From contig NZ_CP041244.1 of the NCBI RefSeq assembly GCF_006547145.1, positions 4,278,001-4,342,000 of the forward strand: 64,000 nt of DNA, written 5' to 3'. The notes beneath the pieces were generated by a model. That model did not search any database. It saw nothing but the letters and a program-made list of their open reading frames with translations, and was not told the origin of the DNA. The stretch is from Actinomadura sp. WMMA1423. Its GTDB lineage: Bacteria; Actinomycetota; Actinomycetes; Streptosporangiales; Streptosporangiaceae. The translations under genes were made by a program, and so were the position numbers. Of the stretch, positions 25,854 through 33,280 are shown in pieces (position 1 is the first letter of the stretch; every line of letters begins with the position of its first letter).

Positions 25854-27488
25854 GTGGCAGACGAACGGACGACCGAACCGCGGCGCCTGGCCGCCGCACT
25901 GAGCGGCCTCGCCGCCGCCGCGGCCGCGATGGGGATCGCGGAGCTGGCGGCCGGCGCGCTCGGACGGGCGTCGTCCGCGCCGCTGCTCGCGGTCGGCGCG
26001 GGCTTCGTCGACCTCACCCCGGGATGGCTGAAGGACTTCGCGATCCGCCGTTTCGGCAGCGCGGACAAGGCGGTACTGCTCACCGGCCTCGGCGCCGGCA
26101 TCACCGTGGCGGCCCTCGCCGTCGGCCTGCTGAGCCGGCGCCGGCTCGCACGGGGCCTGCTCGGGCTCGGCGCGTTCGGCGCGGTGGGGGTCGGCGCGGC
26201 GCTGACCAGGCCGGTCGCCGGGCCCGCCGACGCGGTGCCGTCGATCGTCGGCGCTCTGGCGGGCATGGCCGCGCTGACACTGCTGGTGCGCGCCGCCCGC
26301 CCGTCCTCCCGCGCGGAGCACGGCACCGCCGCACAGGCCGGCGGCGAGACGAACGAGGACGGCGCCGCGGACCGGCCGGACGGTCCGCGGCGCCGCTCCA
26401 AGGACACCGGTCCCGGGACGGAGGTGGATCGGCGGCGCGTGCTGCTGACCGGGGCCGGGGTGGCCGGCGTCGCCGCGGCAGGCGGCGTGTTCGGGCGGGC
26501 ACTGCTGCGCCGCGGCGACGTCTCCTCCGTCCGCGCGGGGCTGCGGCTTCCGCCCCCGGCGAGCCCGGCGCGCCCGGTGCCCCGGGGCGCGCAGGTCCGG
26601 GCGGCGGGCATGACGCCGTTCCACACGTCCGGCCGCGACTTCTACCGCGTCGACACCGCGCTCGCCCTGCCGCAGGTCGACCCGCGCGACTGGACGCTGC
26701 GCATCCACGGCATGGTCGCCCGGCCCGTCGAGATGTCGTTCGACGACCTGCTGCGGGAGGCGCTGATCGAACGCGACATCACCCTGTCGTGCGTGTCCAA
26801 CCAGGTCGGCGGCGACCTCGCGGGCAACGCCCGCTGGCTGGGCGCGCCCCTGGCGCCGCTGCTGCGCCGGGCGGGGGTCCGCTCAGGCGCCGACCAGATC
26901 CTCTCCCGCTCGGCGGACGGGATGACGCTGTCCACCCCCGCCGAGGCGATCCTCGACGGCCGGGACGCGATGCTCGCCGTGGGCATGAACGGCGAGCCGC
27001 TGCCGATCGCCCACGGCTTCCCCGTCCGCATGGTCGTCCCGGGGCTCTACGGCTACGTCTCGGCCACAAAGTGGGTCGTCGACCTCAAGGTCACGCGCTT
27101 CGCGACCGACCGCGCGTACTGGACGGAGCGCGGCTATGCCGAGCACGCCCCGGTCAAGACGTTCTCCCGCATCGACGTGCCGAAGCCGCTCGCGGGCGTG
27201 CGGGCGGGACGGGTCACCGTCGCGGGGACCGCGTGGGCTCAGCACCGCGGCGTCGACGCCGTCGAATGGCAGGTCGACGACGGGCCCTGGCGGGAGGCGC
27301 GGCTCGCCCCCGTCCCCGGCCTGGACACGTGGCGGCAGTGGGTCGCCGAGTGGGACGCCGGGCCCGGCTCCCACACGCTCCGCTGCCGCGCCACCGACGG
27401 GACCGGCCGCACGCAGCCCGGACACCGCGCCCCGCCGTTCCCAGACGGCGCCACGGGCTGGCATTCGGTGGTGGTCACCGTGACTTGA
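25854..27488 (+). CDS. Membrane-anchored molybdopterin-dependent oxidoreductase (sulfite oxidase family)
   Basis: A 544-residue protein. The N-terminal part has about four transmembrane helices (about 12-35, 75-97, 100-118 and 127-146), then a twin-arginine-like RRRVLLTGAGVAG segment near 199. An extracytoplasmic sulfite-oxidase-type molybdopterin domain follows (about 250-440), with the Mo-ligand Cys in 'ITLSCVSN'. A C-terminal dimerisation (Mo-co_dimer) domain ends the protein. I chose GTG 25854 because it lies exactly 7 bases after the SigK-type -10 element; the upstream ATG at 25806 lies inside the palindrome and before the promoter. A fasciclin lipoprotein gene follows. The electron donor is unknown. 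Confidence 0.88.
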   Translation: MADERTTEPRRLAAALSGLAAAAAAMGIAELAAGALGRASSAPLLAVGAGFVDLTPGWLKDFAIRRFGSADKAVLLTGLGAGITVAALAVGLLSRRRLARGLLGLGAFGAVGVGAALTRPVAGPADAVPSIVGALAGMAALTLLVRAARPSSRAEHGTAAQAGGETNEDGAADRPDGPRRRSKDTGPGTEVDRRRVLLTGAGVAGVAAAGGVFGRALLRRGDVSSVRAGLRLPPPASPARPVPRGAQVRAAGMTPFHTSGRDFYRVDTALALPQVDPRDWTLRIHGMVARPVEMSFDDLLREALIERDITLSCVSNQVGGDLAGNARWLGAPLAPLLRRAGVRSGADQILSRSADGMTLSTPAEAILDGRDAMLAVGMNGEPLPIAHGFPVRMVVPGLYGYVSATKWVVDLKVTRFATDRAYWTERGYAEHAPVKTFSRIDVPKPLAGVRAGRVTVAGTAWAQHRGVDAVEWQVDDGPWREARLAPVPGLDTWRQWVAEWDAGPGSHTLRCRATDGTGRTQPGHRAPPFPDGATGWHSVVVTVT

Positions 27489-27565
27489 ACCGTCCGCTCC
27501 CCCGCACACGACCGCGTCCCGCACACCGGAAGTCACACCGGAAGTCCACGACGAAGGAGTTCACC

Positions 27566-28198
27566 ATGTACCGCAACCGCATCCTCGCAAGCGTCCTCGC
27601 GGCCACCGCCCTCGCCACCGGAGCGGCGGCCTGCTCCAGCGACGACGGCAAGGGCGACGCCGCCGCGGCTCCGGCGGAGTCGTCCGCGCCGGCGACCTCG
27701 ATGAGCGGCTCGCCTGCCTCCGGGCAGCCGTTCGGGCCCGCCTGCTCGGCCGTCCCGGCGGACGGCAAGGGCAGCTTCCAGGGCATGTCGACCGACCCGG
27801 TCGCGACCGCCGCGTCCAACAACCCGGTGCTGTCCACCCTGGTCGGCGCCGTGAAGAAGGCCGGGCTGGTGGACACGCTCAACTCCTCGAAGGACATCAC
27901 CGTGTTCGCGCCCACCAACGACGCGTTCGAGAAGATCCCGAAGGCGACGCTCGACAAGGTCCTGTCGGACAAGAAGACGCTGACGAGCATCCTCACCTAC
28001 CACGTGGTCGGTCAGCAGGTCGCGCCGAGCGGGCTCGCCGCGGGCGACTTCAAGACGCTGAACGGCGCCATGCTCAAGAGCAGCGGCTCGGGCGAGTCCT
28101 TCACGGTCGGCGACGACGCCAACATCGTCTGCGGCGATGTCAAGACCGCCAACGCGACCGTCTACATCATCGACAGCGTCCTGATGCCGCCCAAGTGA
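27566..28198 (+). CDS. Fasciclin (FAS1) domain lipoprotein, MPT83/MPT70-like
   Basis: A 210-residue secreted protein with a signal peptide ('RILASVLAATALATG') ending in AAAC-SS, a slightly unusual lipobox, so a lipid anchor is likely. A low-complexity Ala/Ser/Pro linker leads to one FAS1 domain (about 70-208) with 'ITVFAPTNDAFEKIP' and 'ILTYHVVGQ'. Mycobacterial homologues MPT70/MPT83 belong to the SigK regulon, which fits this locus. The gene follows the molybdopterin oxidoreductase by 77 bases and has AAGGAG before the ATG. A strong terminator-like hairpin follows. Confidence 0.92.
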   Translation: MYRNRILASVLAATALATGAAACSSDDGKGDAAAAPAESSAPATSMSGSPASGQPFGPACSAVPADGKGSFQGMSTDPVATAASNNPVLSTLVGAVKKAGLVDTLNSSKDITVFAPTNDAFEKIPKATLDKVLSDKKTLTSILTYHVVGQQVAPSGLAAGDFKTLNGAMLKSSGSGESFTVGDDANIVCGDVKTANATVYIIDSVLMPPK

Positions 28199-28230
28199 CC
28201 GAATGAACCAAGTGACCGAGTGACCCATGT

Positions 28231-28268
28231 CACGGCCGGGCCCCGACCACCCGTGGGGCCCGGTCGTG
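28231..28268 (+). terminator. Strong terminator-like hairpin after the fasciclin gene
   Basis: CACGGCCGGGCCCC (28231-28244) pairs with GGGGCCCGGTCGTG (28255-28268). The stem is 14 bp with one G-U pair and a 10-base loop. There is no T-tract. Confidence 0.7.
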
Positions 28269-28524
28269 CCGTCTGTGACCTTGGTCCGGTGCTGGTCGGC
28301 GGGCGCCGCCATCGGGTGGCCGCCGCGGCCGCGATCACCCCGCCCCCGCTGGGCGGGCCGGAGGGTGCGCGCGCTACGTCAATGCGATGTGTCTCGATCG
28401 AGATATGAGAGTGACGGCCGAGACAAGTGAGACCTGGGTACCGGCAAAGGACCCGTGCGAGGAGGAGTGCCTGGTCATTCCGAGCGAGGGGTCGCGCGTC
28501 GCCCCTCGCGCCGGGCCGGTGCTT

Positions 28525-28983
28525 TCAGGACGCGTCCTGGCGCGCGTTGGGAATCAATGGCGAAGGCCGCGGATCGGCCTGCTCGGCGGCGACCGTCGCC
28601 AACGCGTGCCGGAGCGTGGGACTGATCAGCATGTGCTCGTCGAGGCCCGTGCGTTGGAGGATCCGGCCGCACACCGGGCTCGGGCGGCTGAGCACCAGCC
28701 GTCCCCGCCGGGCGTTGACGGTCTTCCAGAGACCCACCAGGGCTCCCAGCCCGGAGGAATCACAGAACCGGACATCCTGCAGATCAAGAACGATCCGCCA
28801 TGTACCCGGAGAGTGAGAAAGAACATGCTCCCGGAAGGCATCGGCCGTCAGGTAATCGATTTCGCCATCGACGCGGGCAAGAACGCAGGTGTCGCGATTC
28901 TCGATGCTTATCCGGAGTCTGTCGTGAGGGTCGTGCCACAGCAGCAACGACGTATGTTTTCCGTCTTGTACCGCGTCCATCAC
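28525..28983 (-). CDS. STAS-domain anti-anti-sigma factor
   Basis: A protein of about 152 residues with a single STAS domain. The core 'IVLDLQDVRFCDSSGLGALVGLWK' contains the Ser expected to be phosphorylated by an anti-sigma kinase and dephosphorylated by a SpoIIE-type phosphatase. It has a longer C-terminal tail than the minimal SpoIIAA type. The start is GTG 28983 (or ATG 28980), with AGGAGG nine bases upstream. It lies divergent from the SpoIIE phosphatase/B12-binding/STAS operon. No anti-sigma kinase is encoded nearby. Confidence 0.9.
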   Translation of the reverse strand: MMDAVQDGKHTSLLLWHDPHDRLRISIENRDTCVLARVDGEIDYLTADAFREHVLSHSPGTWRIVLDLQDVRFCDSSGLGALVGLWKTVNARRGRLVLSRPSPVCGRILQRTGLDEHMLISPTLRHALATVAAEQADPRPSPLIPNARQDAS

Positions 28984-29222
28984 CAGACTCAACCTCCTGT
29001 TGAGCCGAGGCTACCCCGGAACGCGGAGAGCATTCATGAGGTCCCGCCCACACTCGCTGACCTCGCCCCTTACCGGCCGTGACGCGGCGCGCAGACGAGA
29101 AACCCGACGAATCTTTGCCTTCCGGCAACTGTCTTGTTGTGGTTAGGGTGGTGGCGAGGACAGGATCCTCGTTCGGCGGCTCAGTGCAGGAAGGAAGTGG
29201 TCCCGCCGCAGGCTGCGACGTG

Positions 29223-30950
29223 ATGGAACTGATTCAAGGCATAGACGCCCCCCAGCGCGTTCTCGACCCGGCGCTCGGGCCCGGCCCGTACCCCGCCCTC
29301 GCCGTCGACCCCTCCGGAACCGTCACGCGGCTCAACGACGCGGCGCGCCTGCTGCTCGGCGTCCAGCCGGGCGTCCGGCTGGACGGCGCCGCACCCGCCT
29401 GGCTGGCCGAGGCACACCACTCCCTGGCCGACGCCCCCCTCTCCGAAGTGGCGGCCGACGACCTGCCGGAGACCGGCGCCTCGCGGCCCGGCCCGCTCGC
29501 GAACGGTTCCATCGGCGACCGCGTCTTCGAGGCCCACGGCGTGCCCGACGAGGGCCCTGGGGCCGCCGGTGCCCCGCCGGGCGGCGCGCTCGGAACGGTC
29601 TGGTGGCTGTTCGACGTCACCGAGCACCGGCGGCTGGAACGCGAACTCGCCGACGAGCGGGAGCGGACGGCCTTCCTGGCGGAGGCGTCCAGCCAGTTGC
29701 TGGCGTCGCTGAACCTGGAACGGTGCATGGAGGTGACCGTCCACCTGGCGGCGCGGTACCTCGCCGACGCCGCCCTCGTGATCGCACCCGGCTCCGGCCG
29801 GGCGTACCCCGTCTCCTACTGCGGCCCTGACGGCCTGGTCGACCATCAGGAGCTCCTCGTCGACCCGGCGGAGGTCCCCGGGCTCGCGGAGGCCATGCAG
29901 GGGTTCCCGCCGGTGCCCTCACGCTCGCTCGACCCGACCGCCGCACCTTCCTGGATCGTCCGCACGGACCTGGGCGACCTCGGCGCGATGGTGGTCACCG
30001 CGCTCCCGGGGCAGGGCATGCCCGCCGGGGCCCTGGTGCTGCTCCGCCGGGGCGGGCGGCGCGCGTTCTCCGAGGGCGAGGAGACGATCGCCCGCCTGTT
30101 CGCCGCGCGGGCCGGCGCCGCCATGTCGGCCGCCCGCGTGTACGCCGAGCAGGCGTCCATCACCGACACGCTCATGCGCGACCTGCTGCCGCCGCGCACC
30201 ACGCGGCTGGACGAGGTGGAGCTCGCGGCCCGCTACCGGCCGTCCGGCGCCGGCGAGCGCGTCGGAGGGGACTTCTACGACCTGCACCCGGCGTCGGCCG
30301 ACGACTCCGGCGCGGAGCAGGAGTCGCTGGTCGTGCTCGGGGACGTGTGCGGCAAGGGCCTGGAGGCCGCCGTCCTCACCGGCAAGATCCGCAACACGCT
30401 GCAGGCCCTGCTGCCGATGGCGGGCGACCACAGGCGCGTGCTGGAGCTGCTGAACGGGACACTGCTGAGCAGCGAGTCCACCCGCTACGTGACCCTCGTG
30501 ATGGCCTCGGTCCGCCGGGAGGGCAGCAACGTCCGGCTGCGGCTCACCAGCGCCGGCCACGCCCGTCCGCTGGTCGTGCGCACCGGCGGCGAGGTCGAGG
30601 CCCCCGACACCGGCGGGTCCCTCATCGGGGTGCTGGACAAGATCTCCTCCACGACCGCGACCGTGCTGCTGGAGCCGGGCGACACGTGCCTGCTCTACAC
30701 CGACGGCATCACCGAGGCCTTCGGCGGCCCGCTCGGCGACGAGATGTTCGGCGAGGAGCGGCTGTGCGGCGAGCTCGCCCGCTGCGGAGGCATGCCCCCC
30801 GAGGCCCTCGTCGAGCGGGTCCACATGCTCGCCGCCGAATGGGTGGGCACGGGCAGGCACGACGACATGGCGGTGGTCGCCATCACCGCCCCCCGGCGCT
30901 TCCACCTCAGCGCCGTCGGGGGGCAGGGACCGGGGAGGTTCACCGCGTGA
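29223..30950 (+). CDS. PAS-GAF-SpoIIE (PP2C-type) serine phosphatase
   Basis: A protein of about 575 residues. A PAS-like domain (about 10-125, 'GPYPALAVDPSGTVTRLND') is followed by a short coiled coil ('EHRRLERELADERERTAFL'), a GAF domain (about 155-310) and a C-terminal SpoIIE/PP2C phosphatase (about 330-560). Metal-binding Asp are in 'ERVGGDFYDL' and 'LGDVCGKGLEA', with 'YTDGITEA' and 'HDDMAVVAI' further on. Such enzymes dephosphorylate STAS proteins in partner switching, with the PAS/GAF part sensing a signal. I chose ATG 29223; an upstream in-frame GTG at 29184 is possible. Its stop overlaps the next gene by four bases. Confidence 0.9.
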   Translation: MELIQGIDAPQRVLDPALGPGPYPALAVDPSGTVTRLNDAARLLLGVQPGVRLDGAAPAWLAEAHHSLADAPLSEVAADDLPETGASRPGPLANGSIGDRVFEAHGVPDEGPGAAGAPPGGALGTVWWLFDVTEHRRLERELADERERTAFLAEASSQLLASLNLERCMEVTVHLAARYLADAALVIAPGSGRAYPVSYCGPDGLVDHQELLVDPAEVPGLAEAMQGFPPVPSRSLDPTAAPSWIVRTDLGDLGAMVVTALPGQGMPAGALVLLRRGGRRAFSEGEETIARLFAARAGAAMSAARVYAEQASITDTLMRDLLPPRTTRLDEVELAARYRPSGAGERVGGDFYDLHPASADDSGAEQESLVVLGDVCGKGLEAAVLTGKIRNTLQALLPMAGDHRRVLELLNGTLLSSESTRYVTLVMASVRREGSNVRLRLTSAGHARPLVVRTGGEVEAPDTGGSLIGVLDKISSTTATVLLEPGDTCLLYTDGITEAFGGPLGDEMFGEERLCGELARCGGMPPEALVERVHMLAAEWVGTGRHDDMAVVAITAPRRFHLSAVGGQGPGRFTA

Positions 30951-32089
30951 CCAGTACCGCGGAGCACCGCGGGCCGTCCCCGGGGCCGGGCGGCTGGGCT
31001 GACGGGCTCTGGGAGGCCGTCATCGCAGGCGACGAGTACGCAGCCGCCGACGCTGTCACGACCGCGCTCGACCGGGGGGCGGACGCCGAGTCCGTCCTGC
31101 TGGAGGTCATCGCCCCGCTCCAGGCGCGGGTGGGGCGGGAGTGGGCGGCGAACCGGCTCACGGTCGCGCAGGAGCACACCGCGACCGCGATCAACGAGCG
31201 GACGATCGGGGCCCTGGCGCACCATCCGGCCGTCCGCGAGGCCATGGCGCGGCACGGCGGCGCCCCGCGCGGCCGGGTCGCCGTCGCGTGCATCGACGGG
31301 GAGTGGCACGCCCTGCCCGCGCGGATCCTGGCCGAGGTGCTGCGGCTGCGCGGCTGGCAGGTCGACTACCTCGGCGCCCAGGTGCCGACCCCGCATCTGA
31401 TCTCCCACGTGCACCGGGCGAACCCGGCCGTGGTGGCGCTGTCGTCCTCGATCGCCACCCGCCTGCCCGCCGCGCACGCGGCCATCACCGCCTGCCAGGC
31501 GACCGGGACCCCCGTCCTGGTGGGCGGCGCCGCGTACGGCCCGGACGGCCGGTACGCCTCACTGCTCGGCGCCGACGGCTGGGCCCCCGACGCACGCTCC
31601 GCCGCCGACCGGCTGGCGGAGGGGCCGCTTCCCAAGCCGCCGCCCATCCACCAGGTCATCGACGACCTGCCGCACCTGGCCGACCAGGAGTACACGCAGA
31701 TCAGCCGGACGGCGCGCAAGCTGGTGCGGCACGTGATGGGCGAGCTCCCGGCCCGCTTCCCCGCGATGGCCGACTACACCGACCAGCAGCTCCGCCACAC
31801 CGCCGAGGACATCGCCCACATCGTCGACTTCCTCGCCACCGCCCTCTACGTGGACGACCGCGACCTGTTCACCGGTTTCATCGAGTGGACGGCGGGCATC
31901 CTCGCCGCGCGGGGCGTCCCGGCCCGGAGCCTGCTGCCGGGTCTCGAACTGCTGGCGGAGCAGCTCGTCGACTACCCCCGCGCCATGGACCTGCTCTCCC
32001 GCGCCTGTGACACGCTCCGGCAGCCGCAGCCGGACACCGCCGACGCCACCCCGCTCCCGGCAGGCGGTGCCGAAGGAAGGACCGCATGA
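30947..32089 (+). CDS. Cobalamin (B12)-binding sensor-like protein
   Basis: A 380-residue cytosolic protein. An N-terminal four-helix B12-binding_2 domain (about 15-100) has the exact W-x9-EH motif (Trp66, Glu76, His77) seen in B12 photoreceptors, where it caps the upper face of the corrin. A Rossmann-type B12-binding domain (about 108-225) carries 'GEWHALP', whose His121 corresponds to the lower axial ligand. The C-terminal helical region (230-360) is unlike a methyltransferase or mutase. There is no DNA-binding domain, so it is not a CarH-type repressor. Between a SpoIIE phosphatase and a STAS gene, with 4-base overlaps on both sides, it is probably a B12- or light-dependent input to partner switching. 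That last step is inference. Confidence 0.85.
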   Translation: MTSTAEHRGPSPGPGGWADGLWEAVIAGDEYAAADAVTTALDRGADAESVLLEVIAPLQARVGREWAANRLTVAQEHTATAINERTIGALAHHPAVREAMARHGGAPRGRVAVACIDGEWHALPARILAEVLRLRGWQVDYLGAQVPTPHLISHVHRANPAVVALSSSIATRLPAAHAAITACQATGTPVLVGGAAYGPDGRYASLLGADGWAPDARSAADRLAEGPLPKPPPIHQVIDDLPHLADQEYTQISRTARKLVRHVMGELPARFPAMADYTDQQLRHTAEDIAHIVDFLATALYVDDRDLFTGFIEWTAGILAARGVPARSLLPGLELLAEQLVDYPRAMDLLSRACDTLRQPQPDTADATPLPAGGAEGRTA

Positions 32090-32484
32090 CCGCCTTTGTC
32101 CCCGATACTCCGCTGCGCGTCGTCGCGACCCTTTCCGGGGCGCGGGGGCTGCGGATCGAGATCGAGGGCGACCTGGACTTCTACACCGCCGACACGCTGG
32201 TGGCGACCGTCCGCGCGCAGATGGAGGACCACCCGGACGTCCGCGACCTGGAACTCGCCTGCGGCGGGATGGGCATGTGCGACTCGGCGGGCCTGGCCGC
32301 GCTGCTGATGGTCCGCCGCCGGACGACCGCCGCGGGCGTCGGCCTGGTCCTGACCGACCGGCCCTCGCAGCTCGACCGGCTCCTGGACCTCACGGGGACC
32401 ATGGAGCACCTCACCGGAGAGTCGGCCGAGCCGCCCCGCGCCGCCGAGTCCGGCGAGTCCGAGGACCGGGAGCCCGCCCAGTAG
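32086..32484 (+). CDS. STAS-domain anti-anti-sigma factor
   Basis: A 132-residue single STAS domain with the phosphorylation-loop sequence 'GMGMCDSAGLAALLMV'. It is the third gene of the phosphatase/B12-binding/STAS operon, and its ATG overlaps the preceding stop by four bases. It is the obvious substrate for the SpoIIE phosphatase encoded two genes upstream. The C-terminal tail is acidic and Pro/Ser-rich. Confidence 0.9.
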   Translation: MTAFVPDTPLRVVATLSGARGLRIEIEGDLDFYTADTLVATVRAQMEDHPDVRDLELACGGMGMCDSAGLAALLMVRRRTTAAGVGLVLTDRPSQLDRLLDLTGTMEHLTGESAEPPRAAESGESEDREPAQ

Positions 32485-32633
32485 ACCCGGGCGAGCCCGC
32501 CCCACACGCCCACCGGATGCGTTGCTCTGAGACGCGTTCCCTCATGAGGCTCTGATGTGGGCGGCCGCAGGTCAACGCGGCGAATCGGGCATCTCCTCCC
32601 AGTGGCAGGGCTCGCACCGCTACGAGACTTCTC

Positions 32634-32662
32634 TTGCATTGTGCAATGGACGGGCATACCTT
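32634..32662 (+). promoter_or_regulatory. Promoter with palindromic operator before the TetR/MMPL operon
   Basis: TTGCAT (32634-32639), a 17-base spacer and TACCTT (32657-32662) form a good housekeeping-type promoter. The perfect palindrome TTGCATTGTGCAA covers 32634-32646. The predicted start is the G of the TetR GTG at 32669, a leaderless message. TTGGCCAA (32661-32668) is a second small palindrome over the start. Confidence 0.6.
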
Positions 32663-32668
32663 GGCCAA

Positions 32669-33280
32669 GTGGCCAAAGCAAATGGACAAGGTGGTCGGCC
32701 GACGAGCGCCGAGCAGGGCGCCGCGACGCGAGCGGCGATCCTGGAGGCGGCCGGCGCGCTGATCGCCGAACTGGGGTGGGGGCGGGTCACCATGCGGGCG
32801 ATCGCGGCGAAGGCCGGGGTGCCGCACGGCGTGATCAGCTACCACTTCCAGGGCAAGGACGACGTGCTCCGGCAGGCGGCCGTCACGGCGACCCTTCAGG
32901 CGCTCGCCGAGCCGCTGGAGGCGCTCCGGACGGCGGGCAGCGTCCAGGAGATGTTCGAAGGCACGCTCGCCTGGTTCACCGAAGGCGGCCTCGAGGACCC
33001 GGCCATGGGGCTGCTGCTGGAAACGCTGCGCCAGTCCTCCCGCGATCCGGCCCTGCGCGAGCCCATCGCCGCGGAGGTGCGGAACTTCCGGGCCGCGCTC
33101 GCCGAACTGGTCGAGCGGAGCCAGCGGGCGGGTGACGTCACCGCGAACGCGTCCGCGTCCGGGACGGCGACGGTGGTCGCAGCGCTGCTGGACGGGCTGC
33201 TGCTGCACCTGGTCCTCGACCCCGAACTCGATCTCACGGACGCGGCCGAGGCCGTGCGGACCCTGCTGAGAGGCGGATGA
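32669..33280 (+). CDS. TetR-family transcriptional regulator
   Basis: A 203-residue regulator with an N-terminal helix-turn-helix ('AILEAAGALIAELGWGRVTMRAIAAKAGVPHGVISYHF') and a helical ligand-binding half. The GTG at 32669 lies 7 bases after a -10 element, so it is probably leaderless. Its stop overlaps the MMPL transporter start by four bases, so it most likely controls that exporter together with itself. Confidence 0.9.
   Translation: MAKANGQGGRPTSAEQGAATRAAILEAAGALIAELGWGRVTMRAIAAKAGVPHGVISYHFQGKDDVLRQAAVTATLQALAEPLEALRTAGSVQEMFEGTLAWFTEGGLEDPAMGLLLETLRQSSRDPALREPIAAEVRNFRAALAELVERSQRAGDVTANASASGTATVVAALLDGLLLHLVLDPELDLTDAAEAVRTLLRGG

Noticed and set aside
28387..29082. A 231-residue plus-strand open frame opposite the first STAS gene
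   Set aside because: Antisense to a gene with a clear STAS domain, and no family features of its own.
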